Source: Moringa oleifera
Lineage: Eukaryota; Streptophyta; Magnoliopsida; Brassicales; Moringaceae
Direction of reading: 5' to 3'
DNA length: 64,000 bases
Assembly (NCBI GenBank): GCA_021397835.1
Contig: JAJFZO010000191.1
Location: 1,989,001 to 2,053,000 of the forward strand
This document shows, in pieces, positions 38,168-50,103 of this stretch (position 1 is its first letter; every line of letters starts with the position of its first letter). The notes beneath the pieces are model-generated. The model searched no databases. It saw only the letters and a list, made by a program, of their open reading frames with translations, and was not told where the DNA came from. Both the position numbers and the translations under genes were made by a program.

Positions 38168-41100
38168 ATGGAGAGTGTGATGGAGACGCTGGTTCCAGAC
38201 AGAAGATTGGGAGAATGGCTTCTCCTCCTCCTCTTCTGAGGACTCGAACCCCATGGACGCCGTCATTTTCGTAGGGATATGTTTAGTGCTCGGGATTGCT
38301 TCCAGGCATGTTTTGCGTGGAACCAGAGTCCATTGTACTGTCGCTCTGCTTCTGATAGGAATTGGTCTTGGATCTCTAGGTTCCTCCTTTCTCCTTATCA
38401 GCCTCATGGTTCCGTTTGGGTTTCATACAACTTGTTTTACTCCAATTTCTGCCTGTAAAATGATGGTGAAACATCATAAATCGAAGTCACTAGCTACTTC
38501 AACACTATGGCCTTCCATTTCTGGGAAAAAGGAAGAAACCGGAAAGGGAAAGTTAAGGTTTCTTAACAGTCATTATAATTTTCTTGATGATGTTAACTGT
38601 TACCCTAGGTGCCTACTAAGATCAATACAATTTATTCAGCCAGTAGTTCTCCTTTTCTTTTTCCCATCAATTGAATTTTTGACCGTTAATGAGATGATTG
38701 AAGAAGTTTTCACCCCTGGATCAACTTCTAATGCTTATTATTGAATTTTTGATGGTCAATGAGGTGGTTGAATAGAGCCTTTCTGGAATTACAATGAGGA
38801 TTTTATAAGGAAGGTTTTAGAATCCTAGCATTTATAATTCTTGGGGTTTGAGATATTCTTTGGTTTAGCACATGAATTTGAATAAAAATTTACATAAACC
38901 AAAAAGAGAAACCTAATTCATTAAGGAAATCCATGAAAGCAGCAGCCTAGTTACCGTAGAAATTTTCTTCTCATTATGGAAAGCAAAAGAAAAAGAGCAA
39001 ATTGAATTTTGGTGGTGAAGAGGAGCAAAGGTTGGTGAATCTGGTTGTTGGCGCAATCAAGAGTTCGATAGTCAAGGAGCCATGGAGGACTGATAGATCT
39101 TTGGTGGTTAATGATCCCATAATGGTTGGCTTGCTGCAGTTATGACTCTATGTCTGATTGTTAAAGAATGTGAAGAAAATCTAATAGAATTTGAAGAAGT
39201 AGAAAGAAGTATTTTATTCTTCAAGTATGCAAAAATGAAAGATTATGCAAATGAAGTGTGATTAACACACTTATATAGGCAATAATAAAGTTGTGAAAAC
39301 TATACAGTTTTATTTACGTCCTACAGGAGGAGTTGATGCAGTTTTCAAACTGCTGATACTTATCTATTGTAGTAGTTGATGCAGTGATGATCATCCATTC
39401 TTCTTTGCATTCCCATTCAAATTGATAGTGCCTGATGATGTCAATTTCAGTTTGTTTCTCAATCTTTCAAAAGAAATTGTGCTCAAATTATCACACCGAA
39501 TGATGGGAGTTCTTGTGACCAATACTCTAAGATCCTTTAATAAATAATATTGAAGCCATATTAACTCCGCAGCAACATTAGCAAGATTCCTATATTTTGA
39601 TTTAGTGCTAGAATGAGAGATTGTGTGTTGTTTTCTAGAACTCTATGTCACAAGGTTTTCTCTCAAAAAAAATGCAAAAATTTGAGGGAACTTCCTATCA
39701 TATGGATCAGTGGCTTAATTAACATCGAGAAAACCATTTAGGGATAACTTTGAAGGTTTGTGAAGTTTTAAACCATGATCCAAAGTACCATTAAGATACC
39801 TCAATATCTGTTTAACAACTTTCCAATGTGTATCTAAAGGTGTTTGCATGAACTGACATACCTTATTAACCGCAAATGATATTTTTGGTCTTGTTACTGT
39901 GACATAATGTAATGCACCTATTGTGCTTTTGTAAAGAGTGGGATTCTCAAAAGGATTTCTCTTTTTGGAAGACAATTGAGCATTAATCACCATAGGAGTT
40001 GATGTAGGTTTAGCATCTTGCATTTTTGCTTTCTCAACAAAGTAGAAAGGTGGGATTGCTTAGTCAGTTTTCCAATGAGTTAAATAATTAGATTGCATAA
40101 TTACAAATAAGAAAGATTTAGATTAACTTTGTGAAATGCTTTCTACAATTTAATATCATGCAGCTTCTGTAAAGAGTGAAGTTGGAGAAGTGTTTGAAAG
40201 TTTCTCCAGATCAGGCACAGTTGTAACTCCTATTAAATTCAAATTTGAACCTACATGAAAATATTGTAATTGTCTTATAGCCTAGGTTTAAATATCAGTA
40301 GGTTGGTGAGATTTTGGTGCAAGGTCCATTGCTGTTGCATTTACAACTTAACCCATGGTCATTCAGCAGCTTTCTTGTTCACTGGATCTTTCCTAGTTCC
40401 TTTTGTTTATATTTTTATCTTTCCATTTCTTCTCCTTTTTGTTTTCTTTAAACTGAGAAAAATGTTTTCGAAGTAGTTTATTATGTTACATTTTTCAGTA
40501 ATATGTTTCAACTGTACGGATGCTTTCTTTTGTCTTTTGCTTTTACAGTGGTGTTGTGATAGCTAAAGGCATTCTCGGCAATGACAGAGTTTTTGAAAAC
40601 CATGGAATTGCTCACTTTAAATTCATCCAAACATATGACTGGAGATAACAAGAATTTTTCATCCATCTTACCCGTAATTTGGTAATCTTTTCTTTTTATA
40701 AACGTGTTCTAAACTCTTGTCAGAATCTGATGTCCTTCTTAAGTACTTTATAATCTTTTGTTTTAGTGCTCTCTGTACTTGGCTTAGGATATGACAAAGT
40801 TATGAACAAGATGTAAGGGCTTACAGATTTTAGCTAAGGGAACTTGGATTATTTGATGCAGAAATGCTTTAGAGTTTCTCTTAGTGAAGCCTTCGTTGAT
40901 TTCAATTTTTTAGTCTATGATGTAATGTTAATTTTGTAGCAATTTGTGTTTATTTTTCTCCATGAAAACATACTTACATTCAAATGTGTCAATTCTTGAA
41001 GTCTCTTAAAATGCTGATCTCTGCTTCCAGTAATAGAAATGATTAGAATTTTAACTTTAAACTCATGAGAATAAGCATATATAGGTACATTACAGGAGTT

Positions 41101-44100
41101 GCTTCTTGGAACTTAAAACCACGTAAAAGTGAATTTAAGGCATAGAAGAGAGTCAGGAAATTCATGGGGCTTCCTATTTCTCCTCTACATTTTTGTGCAG
41201 CTGTCTCGTGGTGTTATTGTTGGAGTGCTATCCATTTTTGAGGTATTTTGGCTATGGTTTGGATTGGAAGGAAGCTATTATTCTCATGTGGTCAGGGTTG
41301 AGAGGGGCTGTTGCACTGTCACTCTCACTACCTTTCAATGCAAGGTTTTCAAAAGATATGCACTTATATGCTTCATAAGGGGTGATTTCTCATACTATAT
41401 TTGCGAAGTTTTTTTTTTCAAGTTTTTTTTTCTATTCTGTTATACATATGACTGTTTATTGATTGTGGAATTATAGGGTCCAGCGACTTGAAGGGGTTTC
41501 TCTGTTGAAGCCAACATTCCTTTTTCTTGATAATAACTCTCACTTTTCCCTCCTTTGGTTAATTGTAATGTGTCAAATTAAGCTGTTCAATTTATTTTTT
41601 CATTTTTTTTCTTTCAATTTTGACATGATATCTGTCAATTATGTGTCTATTTACAATAGCTAGCAATGGTGATAGATAAATGGCTGAAGGTGTACTTGAT
41701 TCGAATGCATGTCATATGTTCGTATAAGTGGTTCACTTCTGTTAGGGAAAGTTGAGTAACCAATATTTCCAGAAGTTTAAGATCATGGGAAAGAATATAA
41801 GTTTCATATCTAACTCTACTTCCCCTTACATGCAATCGGATAAAGGCTTAATAGGTTTTGCTTGTGGAGCCAAGTGCGAGGGATGACTGCTGGGAGAGAG
41901 GGTCAAGACTTGGGTTAGAACACTAGATGTTTACTTTGATAGTACTATGTAAAAGGATAGTCAAGGTCCTCCAAAGTTAAGCTGATGTGAAAAGGTCTAA
42001 TGTTTATGTTCAAGCTTTAACAACTTTCTATTTTTCTACTTATTTGTTGTTTTAGCAGTCCAGCAACAAGTCAGTAAATCTCAGTTCTGAGACAGGAACA
42101 CTGGTAAGTTTTGGTAATGTTGTCGATAATAATTTTCAACAGCTAAAAGGGATTTGTCATGTTGGATGTATTATATTTGTTTCGTTTTCACCTTTGCAAT
42201 TTGTTTTCTTTACTGGTGAAATTGTGTCCTGACACTTATTGTTAATGGATCAAGACACAGTTTCTTTTGCGTTCTCTTTGCATGGATAGGGTGTCAGCCA
42301 AGGTCAGGAATTCAATTGAACTCCAGAATATTAGGTTTTTATATTATTGAAAATATAAAACACTCTAATTTGTGTTTCATGATTTTGTTATAGTAGAATG
42401 AGTTTCACTTGTATTGGTGTGCCTCTTAGAAGTCGGACTCTTCTCTTAATTGCAACCTCTGCTCATTACGTATCAAGCAATCCATTTCCTTCAACTTGTG
42501 ATCAGGTCTTTTAGAGTGGAAGAAAAAAATAGGGATTAGAATTAACATCTAGAAACATGTTAACAATCTGGACTCTCCAAATGTTGTTGCCATGGCCCAT
42601 ATATAACGTTAAGACCTTATATTTGATATTTTATTTAAAATTTTAATGTATCATGTGTTTGAGTTACAAACCATAGGTCTTTCCCTGCCTGAGTGCTTTG
42701 ACCCTTGATCTTGCTTACCATTTTGATGACCAGATTGGTTTTTAAAGCATTGCTATTAACGGATACATTACACTGCTTGATTTTCAACTGAACTTGGTAA
42801 ATTTTTTCATCCCAACCATATGAATCCTCTCTAAAATCTTAATCATGTACCATGTTTGATATGTTTGTTAACCCACTACTTGGTCGGTCTTTATATTTGT
42901 CTCTGATGACAGAAGCATATGCTGGGACACGCAAAGTATGAAATGTTGAACAAAGGATTAGAGGCGTTTGAAGATCTAGGAGATGATGAAGAATTAGGAC
43001 GTGCTGACTGGATTACAGTTAAAAGACATATTGCAAGTTTGAATAATTTGGAAGAGGGAGGGCTTCATCCTCACAATGCATCTGAAAACGATAATCTAGA
43101 TCCTACAAATTTGAAAGGTCTGCGCATAAGACTTTTGAATGGTGAGTTCGTCTTGCTACTCATTTTCTCCCCAATCATTGTCCATCCATGCATCAACGAA
43201 CTGTTTGTCCGTGACTAGCCAAAAAGTAAATACTTGAAACTTAAAAGGGAACTAAAACTCAACATTCACCAGGTGTTCTTAAAGGACCGGTGCTTTTAAA
43301 TTAGAGATCTACATGGAAGTTAAAGGAGCATCCCTTCCCATATTTGGTTCTGGTTTTCTTTGTTATTATAAATTGGACATCTAGAAGGTAAGTGGGCTCT
43401 CATTTTATGTGAAATGAAAGAAAGTGCATATCTGTCATCATTTCTGAGTAGTTTTACACACTGTCGGCACAAATGATGGTGAATTATATGCTGTTGGTGT
43501 AAAAAAAAAATTGACAAGGGAGTTGAAACATTCTTTGAAGAGACTGTAGAAGACTGCTAGTCCATGATGCCTGTTGTGTTGTTCATGTCCTGCTTTCATA
43601 TTCTATTAATTTTAATTAGAACCAATATGAAAAATATAATCATATTTATAAACTCAAAGTATCATAAATTGTTATAACTTTGTTGGACATGAAAATATAA
43701 AATCTGAAATTAAAATATAAATAGTCAATCATTTAAGTCTGTGGAGATAGAATATCAAAACAATTTACAATTAATACATAAACTAGGAAATTGTAAAATT
43801 AAAGTGTCTAACATATAAGCATTCATACATGATCTTAGAATTTATATTTTTTACTATTTACCTAAAACTGAAAGTATACTATATACATGCTTTGGAGGTG
43901 CGATCTTTCTCGTGACTTTTTGGATATTGATGCTTTTATGTTTTTGCTCTCACTTTCCTGTATCATATTTGAGTTTGGTAAGTTACGTATTATAGGTATG
44001 CAGCATAAGACAGTTACACTTGGATAGTATTTTTATGTGATAGGACAACTTGGGTTATTTGTTCTGACATTTATATTGTATACCAAAACATGGTTCTAAC

Positions 44101-44419
44101 TATTTGTCATACCCGGTGTCCAAGCAGCTTACTAGGGCATGCTTGAAGAGGGAAGAATAACACAAACTGCCACAAATCTTTCGATGCAATTAGTGTAGGA
44201 AGCAATTGACTTGGCTACTCATGGGCCTTTATGTGACTAGAGAGGTTTAAAATCAAATGTCCATTTCCCAAGTTATTACAGGTTTCTTCAAATGAGCATT
44301 TGCCCACAAAAGTTCGGTTACATATTTCACTGTAGAAAGGTTGGAATCTGCGTGTTACATCTGTGCTGCATTTCTTCATGCCCATAGAATTGCATGATGG
44401 AGACTACGTGAATTTATAG
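38168..44419 (+). pseudogene. SOS1 Na+/H+ antiporter pseudogene lacking exons 2-10
   Basis: Remnants match the intact copy: exon 1 38168-38379, exon 11 40549-40604, exon 12 41157-41339, exon 13 42056-42103, exon 14 42200-42302, exon 15 42913-43141, exon 16 44116-44419. Exon 1 is 212 rather than 214 bp, which shifts the frame and gives a stop before the internal Met codon at 38253. Exons 2-10, encoding most transmembrane helices and the ND motif, are absent. The exon 11 donor changed from GT to GA. Exon 12 lost 2 bp. Exon 14 is 5 bp short and its acceptor AG became AA. Exon 16 lost its acceptor AG (now CG), gained 1 bp and carries three TAG stops, where the intact copy has TGG (two of them) and GAT. 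Exons 13 and 15 remain open. A transporter cannot be made. It may still be transcribed from its duplicated upstream region. Confidence 0.93.
39159..40033 (-). mobile_element. Decayed Ty1/copia retrotransposon fragment inside the SOS1 pseudogene
   Basis: Minus strand 40023-39715 encodes the end of a copia reverse transcriptase, including GALHYVTVTRPKISFAVNKV and HWKVVKQILRYLNGTLDHG. Reading on to about 39480, broken frames still show RNase H landmarks: SRKQHTISHSSTKSKYRNLA, then AAELIWLQ and RCDNLSTISF. The left part (from TGTTAAAG at 39159) could be a remnant of the long terminal repeat; that is uncertain. The fragment is antisense to the SOS1 remnant. It sits exactly where the match to the intact copy breaks, from about 39150 to 40033. 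No gag, protease or integrase region is present. Confidence 0.85.
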
Positions 44420-44505
44420 GTAAGATTACATATCTAATGTATTATACTTTAGAAATAGTATAACTCTGTTTTGAATAGCATTATCTACTAATTTATTGCA
44501 TGCCT

Positions 44506-44630
44506 CATTGTTGTCATTATAGGATATGAATTGATCAGCTCTCATCGACGCTACATTTTCCTCCTCATTGCTGTCATGGCCGGATATGAGTTGATTAGTC
44601 CTCATCAACATTATTTCTTTCTCCTCATTA
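44506..44630. repeat. Two-copy 60-bp tandem repeat after the SOS1 pseudogene
   Basis: Units start CATTG(T/C)TGTCAT at 44506 and 44566, and a third partial unit starts CATTA at 44626, so the period is exactly 60 bp. Shared blocks are GGATATGA(A/G)TTGAT and a CTCATC(G/A)AC followed by TTCCTCCTC or TTCTCCTC. Because 60 is a multiple of three the repeat stays open in several frames, which produces spurious reading frames on both strands. Confidence 0.8.
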
Positions 44631-47600
44631 GTGCATCTATTACCACCATGTGCATGTGCATCTTGGCCTATGCTTTTCAATACAAGTGTACAAATGATCA
44701 TTGGAGAACTTCTCATATAGTCATGCGGTAAGAATCTGGTATTGTTATTATTTGCCATTCATTCATAGTTTACCATCATCAAATGGAGATATCTAACTCA
44801 ATTTCATAATTAGAATAGTTAGTACTCAAAATTGATTTAACATGTTTAATCAATTTATTGTACTTGCAACTCCTTAGGATCACTTTTCCTCTGTTTTAAA
44901 TATCATTGTCGATATATTATCACTTTGATACCAATATTTAAATCTTATAAACCATCTTGCATCATAATGAAGAGACGCTTTATTAACATAATGGTAGTTT
45001 TTGACACTAATCTACATGCATTATACAATACCGTGAAAACATGACAACATACGGCTACATTACATAAGTATAACTTGTTTTAATTAACGACACTCTCAAG
45101 ATGATCAAACTAACATGCGTAAAATTAGCATGCCTGCATAATGCATTTGTAAATTTTGCTACATCATCAAATAATACTAAAGCTGTTAAAAAAAAAACTC
45201 TTCCAGTATAGGTTCAAGGTGGAACCTGAACATTACACAAAACATGAAAAAACTAACTTAAATAAGATATTTAAAGTTGTAGGTTAGTTGTTTGTGCCTT
45301 ACAATTCATCAAAGCTATATAAAAAACTCTCCTTTAATATTTGTTTGAATAGAACTTGTATTTGTACTTCATAGCGTGTCAAAAGAGAGTAACCGAATGA
45401 GAAAGCCAATATGGACAACCCATGAAACAGCTGCTCCAAGGACGTAACCCAAAAAAGAAAATTAAAGAAATCGATTTTTGGTTTTGATCTACTTTATTAC
45501 CTGTTAAAATTATCAAATGATCACTTAAAAAAATATTTTGTATAATACACATAACTGTATTGTGCTATTAATAAAGAGGTCTCATGACAAAGAAAAAAAA
45601 TATTTTTTTGTGAACTGCGTCAAGAAACTCATTTTCATATACAGAATAAAAAAGTAAAGGTATTTTCATGCCTGTACAAAATAAGAAAGCGTTAAAAACA
45701 TCAATTTTAATAACTTTGAACATTTTTGAGATGATAATTTTTTAGATCAAACCTGTCAATTAGCTTAATTACAATTATTTGTGAAACCAAACTATTAATT
45801 TTTTTCTTTTCATCTTATTTAATATGTCATAGATGTAAATAAATGTGATATTATACTTCTTTCACATATTAACATGCATCGATTTTTTTTATTTAAAGAA
45901 TAGATTATGAGAAAATATAATTTTTGACTAAGAATTTAAGCTTTTTGGTTTTCTTTTTACCTTCCTACATTAATAACTCAAATGAGTAACTTATTTCTTT
46001 TTAGTAGTTAAATGCTTATTTTGATTACAATATCCTCAAAAGTTTTAAACGCCAATATGTTTGGTTTTGCAGGAATATCAATTTTTTTTTATCTTATTTC
46101 ACACTAAATTATTTTTTTAATGTTTGATTTATTTTTATCAAAAAATAATAATTTTTTTAAAAATTTTTATTTTTTGAAAACTCGAAATAGCTATTCTAAA
46201 GTAAATTATTGGAATAGCTATTTCGTAAAAATAAAAAATAGTTACACTTTTTTTTATTCTTAACGTATTTTTTATATAATTTTTAAATTACTATCTCATA
46301 TATATATATATAAAATAATAATTTTATTTTTTAAATAATTTAAAAAATTTAAAAATATTATTAAAATATTAATTAATTTTATAATATTAATATTTAAAAT
46401 AAAAAATTATTATTAATACATTATTTTGTTAATATTATTTTTATAATAATTTATTATTATAAAATATTTATTAATTAATATTATTTTAATAAAAATTTAA
46501 TTTAATTATAATTAATTTAATTAAAAGATATATTGGTTTTTTAAATTTATTTTAATTAATTTTTCATATTATTTTTTATAAATAAACACATAAAAATAAA
46601 CTTATATTATATTTAATTTTAATAAATTAAATATAATAATACTTATTTTTATTTTAAAAAATATTTATTATATATTTTTTCTATTTTATTTTATGAATCA
46701 AACATGTTAATAATTTAATATTTTTTATTATAAAACTACAAGAGGATCACTTTACTTATTATATTTTCTCTCTCTTTCACTTTGGATTTTACATGTCCCG
46801 ACGATTTTATCCTTTACTACAGCAAATTTTTGGTTCATAAAACCGTGAATATCATTAACTGTAGATAATATTTTTAGTTAAAATTTTTAAAAGATTAAAT
46901 ATATAAAAAATAATAATTTATATATTTTAAAAAATTACCTTATAAATACTATAAAAAAATACCTTCCATGTAAATAAATATAACATTATACTTCTTTTTA
47001 TATATTAACGTGGGCCGACCCTATTTTAAGAGTATAGATTATGAGAGATCACAACTTCTTGACTAATTGACATCTTTTTTTTTTTTTAATTGTATAGTCA
47101 TAGTAAGTGATGAAAGGTAAGGAATTTCAATGTCATAAGCAGCCATTGCTTTCTGAATTTCATCTGCACAGGTAGCAGGTATATTCCATGCATCCACCGT
47201 TTAGCCACTATCAAGGATCTTTCCTTAAATTATACCAATCTTTGCAGCAAAACGACATGCTAATGGCCAATTAGCCACTTGTTTTTCTTTATCTTATAAT
47301 TTCCATGTTTTTGTTCTTTCTGAGCCAAACGACAACCATGTCGCATCATGTGCAAATTCACTTGCTTTGTATAATTAACCTTATTATGTGTTAAATTATT
47401 TTAATTAATAATAGATATTAACATTTCTAATTAATTTATGGAGTCAACTTGTTTGATTTAGCCACCTACTTGATCTGGGATGCTCGGTCATTTTCTTTTC
47501 ATATGTACATAAATTTGTTGCCATCAACGGGATTAAAATATCTTAAGCCTTCTTGAAAACCACACAATTAAAAAAAAAAAAGAGAGGTAAGGTGAATGAT

Positions 47601-50103
47601 AAATCAATTTATAAATGAAGAGATAAGGGTGAACATTCGGTTAATTTAATCGGTTTTAAAAATTTTAAAATTTGAATAAATAAAATTTTAAAAAAATTAA
47701 TATAAAAATAATTGATTAAATTAAATTAAAAAAATTTTATCCAATAATTGAATTAATCAAAAATTTGTTTAATATAAATTTTATATTTTTAAAAAATAAA
47801 TTATTATTAATGAAATTAATAATAAATAAATTAAAATAGAATTTTTGATTGGTTTTGATTTTAAAAAATTAATGGAAACTGATCCAAAAAACTAAACTAA
47901 TTTAAAATAATAAAAAATAAAAAATCAAACCCAATTAATCTAAATCAATTGGGTTTATCAATTTTTTTTTTGTTTTAACCAAATTATGCTCATCTCTATC
48001 AAGATGTGTTCATTAAAATGAACAAATGGTTAATAATACAACATAAAGTACTTCACAATATTATTGTTGGAATAATTTTAATATTGTATGATAATTAAAG
48101 ATAATAATAAAAAATAAATTTATTTATTTGTAAATTAAAATAAGTTAATATAAAGAGTTACTTAGCAATATCTTAAAACATACAATTTTATTTTTTGATA
48201 TGTTGAAGATTTTAAATATTTTATTTTTTAGATTTAATTATGTATTTTTTAAAAATTTTACATTTTAAAATTTTAAAAGTCAATGACTTTGCATTTTCAC
48301 TTCCTTCTCAAATAAATTTAAAAGTAATTTGTGATTTTTCAAAAAAATGTACATTTTTTATATAATCTTTTTATATAAATATATACTTTTTATTTAATTA
48401 TATTTATTTAAATAAAAAAATATGTCTATTGATAACAGATATATACTTTTTATTGAGTCAAATTTATTTGAGTGAAAAGAAATATCTATTGATTTATTAA
48501 ATATAATTTTAATTTTTTTAATTTGATATAAAAAAGTTAAATTTAAAATATTTATATGATAAAATAATGTAATAACGAATATAAAAATAAATACAAAAAA
48601 CTTGAATTACATCTATTTTTAATTTATATTTTAATATATAGATTTAATCAATTATAAATTTAGTTTTTTTAATTTAAATAAAATTTTAACTTTGGTTACT
48701 AATATCGGTAAAAGAACTCAAATAAATGATGCTTTTCATCCATCGATTTTAAATAATTTTTAACTCACAAATTATTTTTTATAATTTTAAATTTTTAAAA
48801 ATGTAAAATTTTTTAAAATATCTTTAATATTAAAAAAATTTATTATTATTATTATATAAATTTATCAAAAGTATTAGATTAAAATTTATTAAATGATCTC
48901 ATTTAATTAAATTAAAAAATTTAATTAAAAAAATAAAATAAATGGAAGCATTGATGTGCATGTGATCAACACTTAGGCATTTAAAATATAAAATGAGTAT
49001 CATTGAGAATTTTTTTTTATATTTAATTATATATAATTCCAATTGGTATTAATGCCACATCAATTCCTACGTGACACTTTACTTATCATACAAGTGATCA
49101 AAATTGATATCATGATATAAACTAATACAGATATCTAATATTAATTTTTATATAAATTTTAAGTTTGTTTATATTTTTATTAAAAAAATATTGTTTATAT
49201 TTAATTAAGATGGTAAATTGTAATTAATAAATAATAATATTTAATTATATAAAATATTTATAAAATAATTATCCATAATAATAATAAATAATAAATATCA
49301 TTTTAAAACTTAAAATATACAAACAAACTTTAACAATATAATTTTATCCAAATTGAACTCTATTCAAAAAATTAGATATTAAAAATATTTTAAAATTAAT
49401 TTTGATTTAAAATTTTTTATATCTGTTAAAAAAATTAATTTATCAATACGAAAATAATTGAAAAATTTTTTAGTGCTACGAATATTTTTATAAAAATATA
49501 TTATTAAAATTTAAAAAAATATATAAAAAATATCTGATTAATTAAAAAAATTTCAAATTTGAGTAATAAAATTTTTCAAAAATAAAATGTAAAATCTATT
49601 TGATTAGTTTTTAAGTATTTTAATGATTAAAAAATGATTAATTTTTTATAATTATTTTATGTTAAAATTTAATTTAAATAAAATTAATATAAATATATTT
49701 TAATAATTAAAATTTAATTAAAAATGATAAAATTTTAAATAATATTTGTCTTAAAAAAATTATGTACATAAATTATAATTACAGTTGTAAAAAAAATTTA
49801 ATGATTCACGTCATAAAAAAAGAGGGACAGTATTGAAGGATCATGCCAACACAGCTGCACATGTAAGTCATGGAGCGGAGATCACCCTTTCAGTTCATCA
49901 CTGACTAGCACGGTTAACAGAATCGACTTCGATATAGTCGCTTTTCACTTACCGTTCACTCTTCCAACCGCACGAAGCCAGTAGCCTGGGCCAACAAGGA
50001 AAAAGTATCCCAGGCTAGCTATACTCTGTTTCGTTCGTATAAGTACGGTGTAGTTGACCGTGAATGCTCTTGCTCTTTGTTTCAGTTTGAGGTGATCGAT
50101 TGA
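44631..50103. other. Spacer between the two SOS1 copies
   Basis: AT-rich DNA with no gene. About 45830-45930 and 46955-47090 both resemble 36040-36140 (TATTATACTTCTTT followed by an AACAT or AACGTG stretch and AATAGATTATGAG), so a third, shorter remnant of the SOS1 upstream segment seems to lie between the copies. From 46955 rightward this is the upstream region of the intact SOS1 gene, interrupted by very AT-rich stretches (47640-49800). The last ~250 bp are GC-richer and should contain its promoter. Confidence 0.55.

Larger units (their letters stand above)
36000..44419 (+). repeat. Left arm of a tandem segmental duplication carrying SOS1
   Basis: This block is collinear with about 46955-63218. 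Upstream DNA, exon 1, the first ~0.75 kb of intron 1, and exons 11-16 with their introns are all recognisably shared. About 7 kb of the right arm (roughly 51075-58132, exons 2-10) is missing from the left arm and replaced by ~0.9 kb of retrotransposon sequence. Boundaries are estimated by eye. Confidence 0.8.

Noticed and set aside
38253..38744. 163-codon frame starting MDAVIFVG as a separate gene
   Set aside because: Only its first 42 codons are SOS1 exon 1. The rest is read-through into intron 1, as shown by the matching non-coding sequence in the intact copy.
44426..44758. 110-codon minus-strand frame with repeated NEEE segments
   Set aside because: Its repetition is explained by the 60-bp tandem repeat, whose length is a multiple of three; no other support.
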